Shown here piece by piece: positions 55,234-64,000 of a stretch of DNA of 64,000 bases. The DNA comes from Kingdonia uniflora (taxonomy: Eukaryota; Streptophyta; Magnoliopsida; Ranunculales; Circaeasteraceae). Within the stretch, counting starts at the first letter, position 1. The number at the start of each line of letters is the position of its first letter. Below the pieces are notes generated by a model, which saw nothing but the letters and a program-made list of their open reading frames with translations, had not been told where the DNA came from and did no database searches. Where the stretch lies: positions 1,116,001-1,180,000 of the forward strand of contig JACGCM010002435.1 of assembly GCA_014058105.1 (NCBI GenBank), written 5' to 3'. The position numbers and the translations under genes are program-made.

Positions 55234-55581
55234 CACTACGTGAAAAATGCTTATTAGCGATAATTGTGCGTAGCCAATAATGACTATTCTATCTGTTGGA
55301 AAACTAACTAAGTTCTTAACATTTATATATGACACACTTTAATTAAAGTGTCGTATTTTATTAAAAATGTCCTCAAAAATAACAACTCTTATAAAAGTCA
55401 TGGTTAAATTTTTTGGCGACAGTCCTATATGTTGTTTTCCAAACACAACCTAAAAATCTAAAACTTCCTCTCACTGGAGTCAATCTCCTCTTCACTGCCC
55501 ACTCCTTTCTCTTTCTTCCCAAAATTTGCGAGATAAATCTCCTTCCTTAGCTCTTTTTATCTCCCCCAAACCTTTTTAAGA

Positions 55582-55782
55582 TTGGCGCGAGAAGATATGG
55601 GTTTTCCCTCCCATAATCATACAATAGGAAATCCCAATTTGGTTGGCGCTAAAAAATTAGGTTTTGCCATTATTATTTCCCTCACTGCCCTAAAAGTTAA
55701 TTTTTATTGGATTAAAGAGTTACTCCACCTTTCGGCTCTCACTCTGAAAACCCACAAAGGTATGAATTTACTGAAAATTTAA
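55582..55782 (+). other. Possible first exon inside CACTA-3
   Basis: A leader with CTCTTTTTATCTCC precedes an ORF of 66 codons from 55582. A plausible splice donor (CACAAAG/GTATGA) lies at 55760-55761. I do not recognise the product; it could be the first exon of a captured or transposon gene. Confidence 0.25.
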
Positions 55783-56229
55783 TTACTATTTTTGTATGTT
55801 TGTAGAAATTAATAGAAACCATAAAAGAAGTGCTACGAATTGATTTAACTAATCTCTCTCACAATCATGACAAGTTATTAAGTATTTATAAGCCTTCCAT
55901 TTAACCTAGAATCGATCATTTTTTTTTCTTTTTAACAGATTCGATTGTTCAAAAGTTTGTGATTTATGTATTGGGCTAACTTTTTGGTAGTACCTGGAAT
56001 ATATTGCTTGATTTAATTCCTAATAAATTATGTTTTATAATTTTAATGATTGATTGATATAACGTTAACATGAAATTTTGTTGATTCTCCCAACAAATGA
56101 CGAGTTCTGATCTTTACAAGATACTTTTGGTTATCTTTACAAGTTTTGTTGATTCCTAATAGAAGCCCTGTTACTCTTTATAATGTTTATTTCCAGATTA
56201 TACATATATGTATGGATGCATATTATGGA

Positions 56230-56992
56230 TTTATAGGAGTTGTGTCCATAGATTTCTAAGGGGCCGTATTATAAAGTTACATGTCGTATATGTTAATAAG
56301 GTGGATTTAGGGTCGTTTACAAAATATGGGGTGGAATGAGAGAGACTTTCAACTTGTTCATTCGAATCTAGATCCTAGGATTAGGTTTAGGAGGACTACG
56401 ATGCTAGCCCTACGTCGATAAGGTGCTTTCATCACTAGGGGCTATTAGGTTACGACACAAAACAGACGAAGTCGTTCGAACGAGTCATAAATTCGTTCGA
56501 ACGAAAAAGCTTTTCGTTAAAGTCATTCGAATGAGACTGTATTTCGTTCGGACGAAAACCGTGGTGTTTGTTTTGTTAAGTTCATTTTGAAGGGGATATA
56601 TTCCAAGGCGATGGTTTGTCTCATGATGTGTACTTTGCTGATGACCTAATTGAAAGTGAGAAAGAGTTAGAGAGAGAAAAAGGAAAAAAATTAAGGTTTT
56701 ACTCTAGAAAGATTTCTTGGGTTTTCTTTCTAGGGTTTTTAGCTGGGAATTATTTATAAGGGTAGAGGTGAGGTTGAGTGATCTCTAAAACTTCTTACAA
56801 CCCTGATTGATAATAGATTCGTCGTGCCTGTCGGGGGTGGTTTTGATCCTTTTGGGTTTCCACCTAAATTTAAACTTTGTGTATGTGTTTATTGCTTTGG
56901 ATTGAATTCTCTATAGTTAGAATTAGATCTTAAGTTCTTGTTCAATCATATTGTACTTCTGCATTACGATTTGCCCCCTGTTTTTCCTAACA
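56230..56992 (+). repeat. Copia-type LTR remnant
   Basis: The sequence has the layout of plant Copia LTRs: a palindrome-rich upstream part (56460-56560), TTATTTATAAGGG, then GATTCGTCGTGCCTGTCGGG, GATCCTTTTGGGTTTCCACC and TGTGTATGTGTTTATTGC, ending TTTCCTAACA at 56992. A Met-tRNA primer site is expected next but reads GGGGCATCTA. No coding part follows, so this is probably a solo or truncated LTR. The left border is uncertain. Confidence 0.4.
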
Positions 56993-57360
56993 GGGGCATC
57001 TAATTTTGGAGGCAAAATGTATCTTAATTGAATTGCTTCATAGTACATCAAGCTGCTTAAAATTAGCAATTTTCATTAGTTTATCCTTATGGGGCCATTC
57101 TGAATTGAATTGCTATAACTGAGTCTAGAACCTTTCTGATAGTATGCCCAAGTTTGTTGTACACATCATTACATATGAAGCTAAAAGTAACATTAATATG
57201 GGAAATCTCACCTCTAAAAACAATGCCATTTCAGTTAAGAGTAAATACACATAGTTCATGAATATACTTATAGCATTGCTTAATTACAAGTTAAGAGTAC
57301 AAAAAACTATGATAAATAAGATTTCTTGAATATATCATTACAAATCTTTATACCCTTCAG

Positions 57361-57962
57361 CCACTTTCAAGGAAGTAGTCCTTGCAGTCCTTCATAATTG
57401 CTTCCAACGGATAGGATTTTGTACTTGGCACAATACATGGTTTCCCAGAGTTTCTAGATTTGAGGGTGCAAGCTGACAGCCAATGTGGGCTAGAGTTTAT
57501 GTGTTGCTAACTTTTTTATTGTGTTCAGTACCCCAACTGTATAAATTGTCATCATTCTTTGCCCAATTTGTATATCCTTATTCAAACATTAGTGCGCTTC
57601 TAAAACTTCCTTCATATTCATCATAGGCTCACCCTGCGTTTGAAGATCTCATCTATGGCCAATACATGCTCCATAATTTCATGACGTTGCAGGTTCCTTG
57701 AGTACCCTCCCTTGCTAGTAGCACAAAATGAGCAATGTAATGCGCATCCTACCTGGGATGAGATACAGGCAGTGAGGCAATTTGTCCCTTTGTCGTCTTC
57801 TACCGGTATTCCAATAGCTTCAATCACTTTATTATTTCCCAGATTTATTAGTATCTTAATAGTTCCATCTGCCACACCCACAGCCCCATGAATCGGCGAC
57901 CTTCAGACTTTCCAGCCAACAACTTCAAGACCTTTCCTTAACGCTTGCGGTAAGTGACTGAA
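57361..57962 (-). pseudogene. RlmN-like radical SAM methyltransferase pseudogene
   Basis: On the minus strand, LPQALRKGLEVVGWKV leads to the open frame 57881-57621: GVADGTIKILINLGNNKVIE, IGIPVEDDKGTNCLTACISS, QVGCALHCSFCATSKGGYSR, NLQRHEIMEHVLAIDEIFKR. CALHCSFC is the radical SAM CX3CX2C iron-sulfur motif. After RRV about seven residues (usually TNVVFMG) are missing; then GEPMMNMKEVLEAH, a stop, CLNKDIQIGQRMMTIYTVGV and [10 protein letters not shown] continue with three further stops or shifts. Family members methylate C2 of adenine in rRNA/tRNA, and plant members are often organellar. The piece covers the middle of the protein only. Confidence 0.85.
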
Positions 57963-58076
57963 GTTGTTTTATTTAAGTTAAGGGTTTTATTTGCCATCCC
58001 TCCCTAAATCACATATTTTGAATAAAAAGTGTTAGAGTTCAATGAAGTACTGAATAACAAGACTCCATTTTGGGAT

Positions 58077-58800
58077 TTTTCAAACCCAATCTCTCAAATC
58101 AAAATCAAAATCTATAAAAGATGAGAAATCACTTATTACCACTCCTCACCTTGTTAACTCATTTGAGCTTTCATTAGAATATGCTAGTAAGGTTTCAAAG
58201 AAGATCAAAATTAAATCTTTAGAAGAAGCAGACTTTTTTATTGAGCTCTTTAGAGATCAAGGGTTCACTAATGCCCAAATATCAGACTTCATCACAAAAT
58301 ACCCTACTCTGCTTCTAGCCAAACCATACAAAATCTTCAAGCTCGAGTTCGAGTTTTTCAAATCATTGGGGATGACAACTCCTAAACTTGCTAAAATAAT
58401 ATCTAGCAGCCCTTCATTCCTATTAAGGGAGCTGGAGAACCAAATTATCCCATCTTGTAATTTCATCAAAACCTTTGTAACCGTGCCCAAGATATATCCC
58501 CTTATACTTCTGTAAACTGTAAAGAATATCAAGAAATTGATGGTGTTCTTTGTAATAAATTTGGAATGGAAGCCTTCTGTGGTTTCCAAGTATCCTAGAC
58601 TTATGGCTTGAAATTTAGAAAAGTGTACCATTCTCAGGTGTTTAGTTCTTCAAATTCTCATGTCAAAAGGATTGGTTAAAAAGATTTGATTAATATACCT
58701 TCAGAACTAATGCAAGATAAGAAAAGATTTTTTAATAAGTTTGTGATCAAGTATTCTGGCGCCCAGGCTTTGTATATAGTATCCTTAGGTTGTAAAAGAG
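58077..58800 (+). pseudogene. mTERF-family pseudogene
   Basis: The plus strand reads LVNSFELSLEYASKVSKKIK, ADFFIELFRDQGFTNAQISD, TKYPTLLLAKPYKIFKLEFE and FFKSLGMTTPKLAKIISSSP up to a TAA at 58513-58515. These are helical mTERF repeats typical of plant organellar mTERF proteins. After a deletion of roughly 100 residues the end of the protein follows in other frames: MVFFVINLEWKPSVVSKYPR, then PSELMQDKKRFFNKFVIKYS. No start codon or transit peptide is visible. It lies head to head with the RlmN-like relic about 115 bp away. Confidence 0.85.
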
Positions 58801-60190
58801 TTTTGTACAAATTTTCATTTATTTTTGTAAAGGTTAGCTTAAGAAAATGGGGGAGTACGCTTCGTCTCCACTTTTGATGTTTTCTTTTAGAACTTAGTTG
58901 TTTTCCTATTTCCTATATATGTAGAGGACTTGTATCCGATACACCCGAGAAGGAATTTAAGCTTGTAATAGTGCTTTGTAATAGTTGTTGATATTTGAAT
59001 GAAATGATGCCTTCAAAGACCCTTTGTTCAGTGTTTGTGATGCGTTGAGATTATGTGATGCTTTGCGATGTTGTGTTACTAAATAATTGATAGAGAAGAG
59101 TAATTAGGTTTACTTGGGACAGGTGTCTCGAGTGCCGCACGTGCCAAGCTTGATTTTAAGTTGGTCTGTGTCAAGTATCAAGACAAGATTCCTGAAGTTG
59201 TAGAAGCACATCAAGGTAGGATGGAATTTTAAGGGCTTCATAGTGGATCAAAAGGCAAGAACGAGTAGATTATAAGTTAATTGGTGGCCTATATGATGTC
59301 TTACCAAGTTTTGTTGAGTGGGGGGGTCATCTAGTAGAATTTTTTTTAACTCAGTTAGCAAAATATTGCAAGCCTGTTATATGCTTGGAAGTTCAAACGA
59401 AGATTCAGCATTCCATTGCACTCATAGCTGATGATCATCAGTAATAATAGGCTTGATTTCTTTTATTGATCAGTTAGTACTTTGCTTAATATTTTTTACT
59501 TATGTATCCGATTTGATATCACTCAAGATTTATAACTTTTATTGTTGAGAATGAGATGCAACCAAAGTGGCATCTAGTCATTGTAAATTAGTTCTGATTA
59601 TCTTCCATTTTGTTTTTGAAAGTTAAGAACATGTTACGTTCCTTTCTGCACGAGCTAGGTTTCAAAGTATTAATGCATCTAGTCTTGCTTCCACTATTCA
59701 AAAAAAAAAGTGACTGAAATCCTTGATTTCTTTTGCCTTAGTTTCATACCAAAGATCATGAAAGATCTATGATAACTAATATTTATGAAGTAAGGATAAA
59801 CTAATGGTTCTTATATAGTTCTGATATCATAAGAGCAATATGGCAACTAAAATGGTGTCTAGAGCTAATAAGAACATCTAATAATAAGAAGCAAAAAAAC
59901 ATGTATTACAAATAGCATGTTAATGTAGTTATTATGTGTATTAATGAAACACAAAACAAAATAGAACAACTAGAGTAGATAATTCACAAGAAGACATGCC
60001 TATTTTTTGACATATACACTGTTCAGAATTTTGCATGAAGATAACACTTAACATCATGAAAATTATAGCTGTCAATTGGACCTGCGCATGAGTCCAATAT
60101 TTGTTACTTTCTTTTTGATCGATCACATCATTTGATTTTAATTACAGGAGTATAAGTATAGTCCATAAAAACATTACACCACCAAAATTA
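58801..60190. other. Unassigned AT-rich region
   Basis: No ORF above 61 codons and no recognisable motif. It contains short A/T runs (59700-59709) and may be ordinary intergenic or transposon interior sequence. Confidence 0.35.
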
Positions 60191-60299
60191 TGAAACAGAC
60201 CAACCAAATTATAGAACTCATCCAACATCTCTAAATTATAGAAGGCCATCCAGTACTTGTAGGATACCCTGCATCTTTATCATAACCAAATTTTTGGGA

Positions 60300-60405
60300 T
60301 AAGAACAAATAGAAGGATGTATCCACTAAGGAGGTGCTTACCACAGTCGCTCAGAATCTACCTGGCCTTGTTGATGAAATTTTTGATCAAGATGCAGTTT
60401 CAAAT
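60300..60405 (+). other. Exon-like fragment of unknown origin
   Basis: The frame STKEVLTTVAQNLPGLVDEI then FDQDAVSN ends at a perfect donor-like AAT/GTAAGT. The composition looks protein-coding, but I cannot name a family from this length. It could be a captured exon. Confidence 0.25.
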
Positions 60406-60959
60406 GTAAGTAATATATATTTAGTACATGTTTTCATTTTATTTTTCTTCTATATTCTTTTTGGTTTAACATCAATACTGCATGGATCTCCAAATGAAAT
60501 GATGCACTTGAGCCTTTAAGATTTTCTCCCCGATCTTCATCAATTTTAGGGTGATAGAATCTAAACATGTTGTCTGGAGAATAGTGCCCCCAAAGAAAAT
60601 AATACATCTTGACACTTAAGTTCTAACAATAACGAAACATCCACATCAGGTGAAAAGGTGGAACTGACGCTAACTTGAATTGCATTTTCCATGGGGTATG
60701 GGGTTAGAAGTGCCTAATATGGATTATTGCCATTTAATTCAACCGCCAAATGAATGAATTTTGCAATCATTGAAATGTTTGAACTGTGATATTGTTTTAA
60801 GACAATTCACATAAGAATACCTAGAGATACATCATTGAAAGGAATATATTACAACATCAAGCCATTCAGTTAACTGCCACTTATAATGCACTCACTTGAA
60901 TAAGCTCATGCAAATCGTATCATACTGTTTAACAACTCCGCTAAAGATGTGCATTTCAT

Positions 60960-61075
60960 AGCTCCTCAGTTGAACTCATCACTAGCAGTTCTATGCACGT
61001 AGCCTTCCAATTTTAGCATCACAATAATATTGTCCAGTAGTTAATTGATATCTTATGATTGAGGATGCGGTGCAG
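60960..61075 (+). repeat. Direct repeat, left copy flanking the RPSA pseudogene
   Basis: TCAGTTGAACTCATCACTAG, then ACGTAGCCTTCCAATTTTAG and TATTGTCCAGTAGTT match the copy at 62090-62215 (TTAGTTAAATTCATCAGTAG, CATAGCCTTACAATTTTATT, TATCATCCAGTACTT) at roughly 70 percent by eye. A weaker third copy may lie near 60215-60280. Confidence 0.5.
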
Positions 61076-61199
61076 GTATTCATAACTAAAATAATTTTTG
61101 CATACTTTTCATGATTAAATCTTCTCTAATCGAGGGTCTTTGTAGTCTTTACTTTCCGGAGAGTTCGATAACCCAAATCTGAACTAATCTAATCTAATC

Positions 61200-62020
61200 A
61201 TGGCAACTTCACCTTCAACTGATAGACCAACATCTCAAATAGAAGAAGAAATCCAAATGGTGCTTTCTGCTCAATGCCATCTAAGAACCAAAAACTGTGA
61301 TTTCCAGATGGAGAGATACGTCTAGAGGTGAAGGACCGATGGTATCTACATTATCAATGTTAATAATACTTGGGAAAAACTTTAGTTAGCTAGAAGGGCT
61401 ATTATTGTTATTGAAAATCCTCAAGATAATATTGTCCAGTCCGCTAGGCCATATGGCAAGAGAGCTGTTCTGAAGTTTGCTCAATATACGGGTGCACATT
61501 CAATTGTAGGAAGGCACACCCCTGTAACTTTCACTAATTAGAGCTAGACATCCTTCAGTGAGCCTCATCTTCTTACTTTTACTGACCCCAGGATAAATCA
61601 CCAGCCAATTAAGGAGGGTACCCTTAGAAACATCCCGATCATTACCTTCTGCGATACTGACCCACCAATGAGGTATGCTGATATTGTGATTCCAACCAAT
61701 AACAAAGGGAAACAAAGTATTGGTTACATGTTCAGGTTATTAGCAAGGATGGATTCTCATATGCGTGACACTATTCTCCCTGGGCAGAAATGGGATGTGA
61801 TGGTTGACTTATTCTTTTACAGAGAACCTGAGGAAACCAAGGAACAAGAAAAATAAGCTCATGAATATGAGGAAGGGTACACAGGACCACCTGTTAATGA
61901 TTGGAGTGAAGTTCTTACAATTTATGCTTTGGCTGGCATTGAGTGGACTGGATAGCCAGTTACAGTTACAGTTGTAGCTGTTGGCAATGGTTGAGATGAT
62001 GCACCTATACCACTTTAGTT
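61200..62020 (+). pseudogene. RPSA: 40S ribosomal protein SA processed pseudogene
   Basis: From ATG 61200 the frame follows plant ribosomal protein SA (p40) almost end to end without introns: [20 protein letters not shown], then two stops, [93 protein letters not shown] and [18 protein letters not shown]. The C-terminal tail is diverged. The protein is a small ribosomal subunit component. Lack of introns, at least five stops and an A-rich stretch soon after (62042-62063) point to a retrocopy. Direct repeats of about 120 bp lie on both sides. Confidence 0.88.
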
Positions 62021-62089
62021 GGAGAAATTACATTTTGATACAATGAAAAAGAAAAGAAAGGAAGATATTCTCTAATCACAGGGTCGGCT

Positions 62090-62215
62090 CACCTTAGTTA
62101 AATTCATCAGTAGCGGGTCTCCATACATAGCCTTACAATTTTATTATCACGAGAATATCATCCAGTACTTGGGGTATCTCTTTTGATTGGGGTGAGATAC
62201 ATCTGCAACAAAAAA
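62090..62215 (+). repeat. Direct repeat, right copy flanking the RPSA pseudogene
   Basis: Partner of 60960-61075 in the same orientation, followed by TTTTGATTGGGGTGAGATAC. It begins about 70 bp after the retrocopy. It is too long and too diverged to be a recent target-site duplication. Confidence 0.5.
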
Positions 62216-62459
62216 CTTGTAAGATTTGGGGTCTATCTTTTTTAATTGAGGGTGTAATAGATGTATTATTTCTGCATGCTTGTCTTGTTTAAATATTCTC
62301 TCTTCCCTTTCCATACTTGCGAATAAGATCTAACATACAGGTATCCATATGGCATTTGTCTTATTAAGTTCAAATTCTATTGACTTAGTGTAGCTTTAAG
62401 TTTTTCTTTATTGTAATTTCTCCTATATTTATTTACTGAAATTGTATTTTTGTAATTCA

Positions 62460-62781
62460 GTTTCTCTATGATGTACAAGTGTTTTGAAAAGATAAAAATG
62501 GTTACACAAGGGGATTTGGTGATATGTCGAGTACTAGATTGGATAGTACACTACCTTGCAGAATAAAGCTAGTAAATGAAAAGGCAACAAACACGAATTT
62601 ACAATCTCAATTGAAGTCTTTGGGGGAACAACTAGTTTTTGAGGCCAATGCGCAAAATCAACTTGAAGAGAGGTTCGCATTATTCGAATCTCGAGATTAT
62701 CCTCTTGAGTTACAAAAACATTGTACTTCTGACATCGAAACACCATCTTGGGTATTGACTTATATATTATTTATGCTATGA
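62460..62781 (+). pseudogene. Possible CACTA transposase C-terminal coiled-coil fragment
   Basis: The frame reads KNGYTRGFGDM, then from ATG 62524 a helical, heptad-like stretch: KLVNEKATNTNLQSQLKSLG, EQLVFEANAQNQLEERFALF. Plant transposase proteins of the En/Spm type often end with an RGxG segment followed by such a coiled coil. Homology rests on pattern only, so this may be something else. Confidence 0.25.
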
Positions 62782-62789
62782 TTGCTTAT

Positions 62790-63490
62790 CATAAATTATC
62801 ATGTTATTATATTTAAATGCGTATATAAAATTTTCATTATCTGTAGAGTGGATGCTCACCATTTGCTAACGCATATTGTCCATCCATGCCAATTCTGCAA
62901 AGGTCATGTGAGTTATTAGACGGGTAAGGTGTTATAGTTGCTTATTGATAAAATCGTATCAAATTTGGTCGTGAAATATATGGCTTTCGGGTTTTGTCGT
63001 TTACTAAGCCAAACAATCGTTAGATAATATTTTTAAATCAAACTACTAAATTAAAAAATAAAAGAGCTAAAAAAATTTTCAAGATATTTTTGGGTTACAA
63101 ATAGATTAATGACTAGGGAAAACGGGGATTCACCGTAAATATATACTCAATCTAAATACAAACATAAATTGCTCTCGGAAGAAATAATGATTTGGACCAA
63201 ATGTCAATTTACCATCTCTTAAGAAGCAAATTTATCAAAATACATTAGATGAGAAATCATATGTAAAAATATGAAACGTTAAAGCAAGCTAAATACGTTC
63301 CGTTAATCTTTGATTCACAATCCAATGTTAATAATAATTGTGCAACTAAAATCAACTATATTAACATTCATAAAACTTGATTCATATCAATTTAATCATG
63401 AACTAATAATAAAATTGTTAACATAAAGATGGTTTGACGTTAAAACAAAATGAACAATTTACGTTTAGTTGATCACATTAAGTATATATT
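62790..63490. other. Unassigned AT-rich region
   Basis: No ORF, repeat or motif recognised. The sequence is rich in AAT and TTA runs. Confidence 0.3.
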
Positions 63491-63499
63491 GAATACGAC

Positions 63500-64000
63500 T
63501 TCATCTCCTCCCCTAGAGGATGGTTTAGCTAGACATGAATCCTAAAATACTACATACTAGTAAAAAGAAAGACATGATGATACTGGAAAAAAACACTTTA
63601 TTAACTTTGAACTAGAACTTACAAAATAAAGATGCTCCAAGGTTACAAGCAACTCCAAAAACTTCAATCTCTTTGTTCCCCTAACCAATGGCATCAAGCT
63701 TTTTAAGAAATGCACTCAAGCTCTCAAAATTGGATGATTATTCATGGCCAAGATCTCTCATTTTATAGATGAAGGAGAGGGTTACATGTTTAGTAAGAGA
63801 TTATTTTTACCAAATCAAATATAATCGAATTTTAGAATTTATTCAGAAATATTTACTCAGTATAAAAATTTGAAAATTTTTTATAAAGTATCCTCACATA
63901 TTGGCAACTTCTCCAAAAAAATTTAGAATTTTTAGGCTAATATAAACTTGCCTGCTTGTCACATCTCCACAACAACTATTTTTTTAAAGATTCTATTTTA
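63500..64000 (-). repeat. Possible LTR or transcription unit at right edge
   Basis: On the minus strand a TATA-like CTATAAAATGAGAG (near 63757-63770) is followed about 170 nt later by TTAATAAAGTG (near 63595-63605), a likely polyadenylation signal, with no ORF between. A short promoter-to-poly(A) unit like this is typical of an LTR, but no second copy or termini are visible in the window. Confidence 0.25.

Larger units (their letters stand above)
55234..64000. mobile_element. CACTA-3: left end of a CACTA element (right end not found)
   Basis: CACTACGTGAAAAATG starts at 55234 within the Tat-D antisense gene. The terminus equals the right end of CACTA-2 read inward (CACTACGTGAAAA). The bases before it are TGA. 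C/T-rich, 5'-UTR-like sequence begins about 200 bp inside (55440-55570), as in CACTA-1. No matching TTTTCACGTAGTG plus TGA was found downstream by eye, so the right end is either lost or beyond the window; the end coordinate given is only the window edge. The relics between 56 and 62 kb may or may not belong to it. Confidence 0.5.

Overview
This window looks like plant nuclear DNA, most likely from a dicot with a large, repeat-rich genome. It is AT-rich. It holds layered LTR retrotransposons and CACTA (En/Spm-type) DNA transposons, plus relics of plant genes: purple acid phosphatase, DUF295, an RlmN-like radical SAM methyltransferase, mTERF and ribosomal protein SA. I found no intact host gene. 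Nearly every recognisable coding region carries stops, frameshifts or deletions, so most are annotated as pseudogenes.

Element names used here: Tat-A to Tat-E are Ty3/gypsy elements of a Tat-like group. They have an extra RNase H-like domain after the RT-RNase H, and antisense genes between pol and the 3' LTR. Chromo-G and Tek-H are other Ty3/gypsy elements. CACTA-1, -2 and -3 are CACTA transposons.

Layout. 1-796: right end of CACTA-1, inserted in an LTR. 797-13476: a tandem LTR-internal-LTR-internal-LTR array on the minus strand; Tat-A and Tat-B share the middle LTR at 4127-4654. 13477-51077: Tat-E, plus strand, lacking its gag end and cut by several insertions. Chromo-G (14233-17324, TSD AAAAG) sits in its RT/RNase H region. 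CACTA-2 (20258-42864, TSD TCT) sits in its antisense gene. CACTA-2 carries an intron-containing purple acid phosphatase pseudogene and was itself hit by Tat-C (24949-42644, minus strand, TSD GGTTG). Tat-C was hit in its second RNase H by Tek-H (32817-38345, plus strand, TSD ATAGT). This gives a four-level nest, E > CACTA-2 > C > H. 51060-52061: DUF295 pseudogene cut by the Tat-E LTR. 52539-55233: LTR and antisense genes of Tat-D. 55234 onward: left end of CACTA-3, then a Copia-like LTR, RlmN-like and mTERF relics, a processed ribosomal protein SA pseudogene, a possible transposase tail and a possible LTR at the right edge.

The feature that ties the window together is the antisense gene module of the Tat-like elements. 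It is recognisable in four elements (B, C, D, E) and comprises two small ORFs and one spliced main gene. The main gene has a domain like that of 'putative gypsy-type transposon' proteins and, in B, C and E, a coiled-coil tail. Most units have a TATA box upstream, and the main ATG often lies just behind a splice acceptor. Between pol and this module, B and E carry unrelated tandem-repeat arrays.
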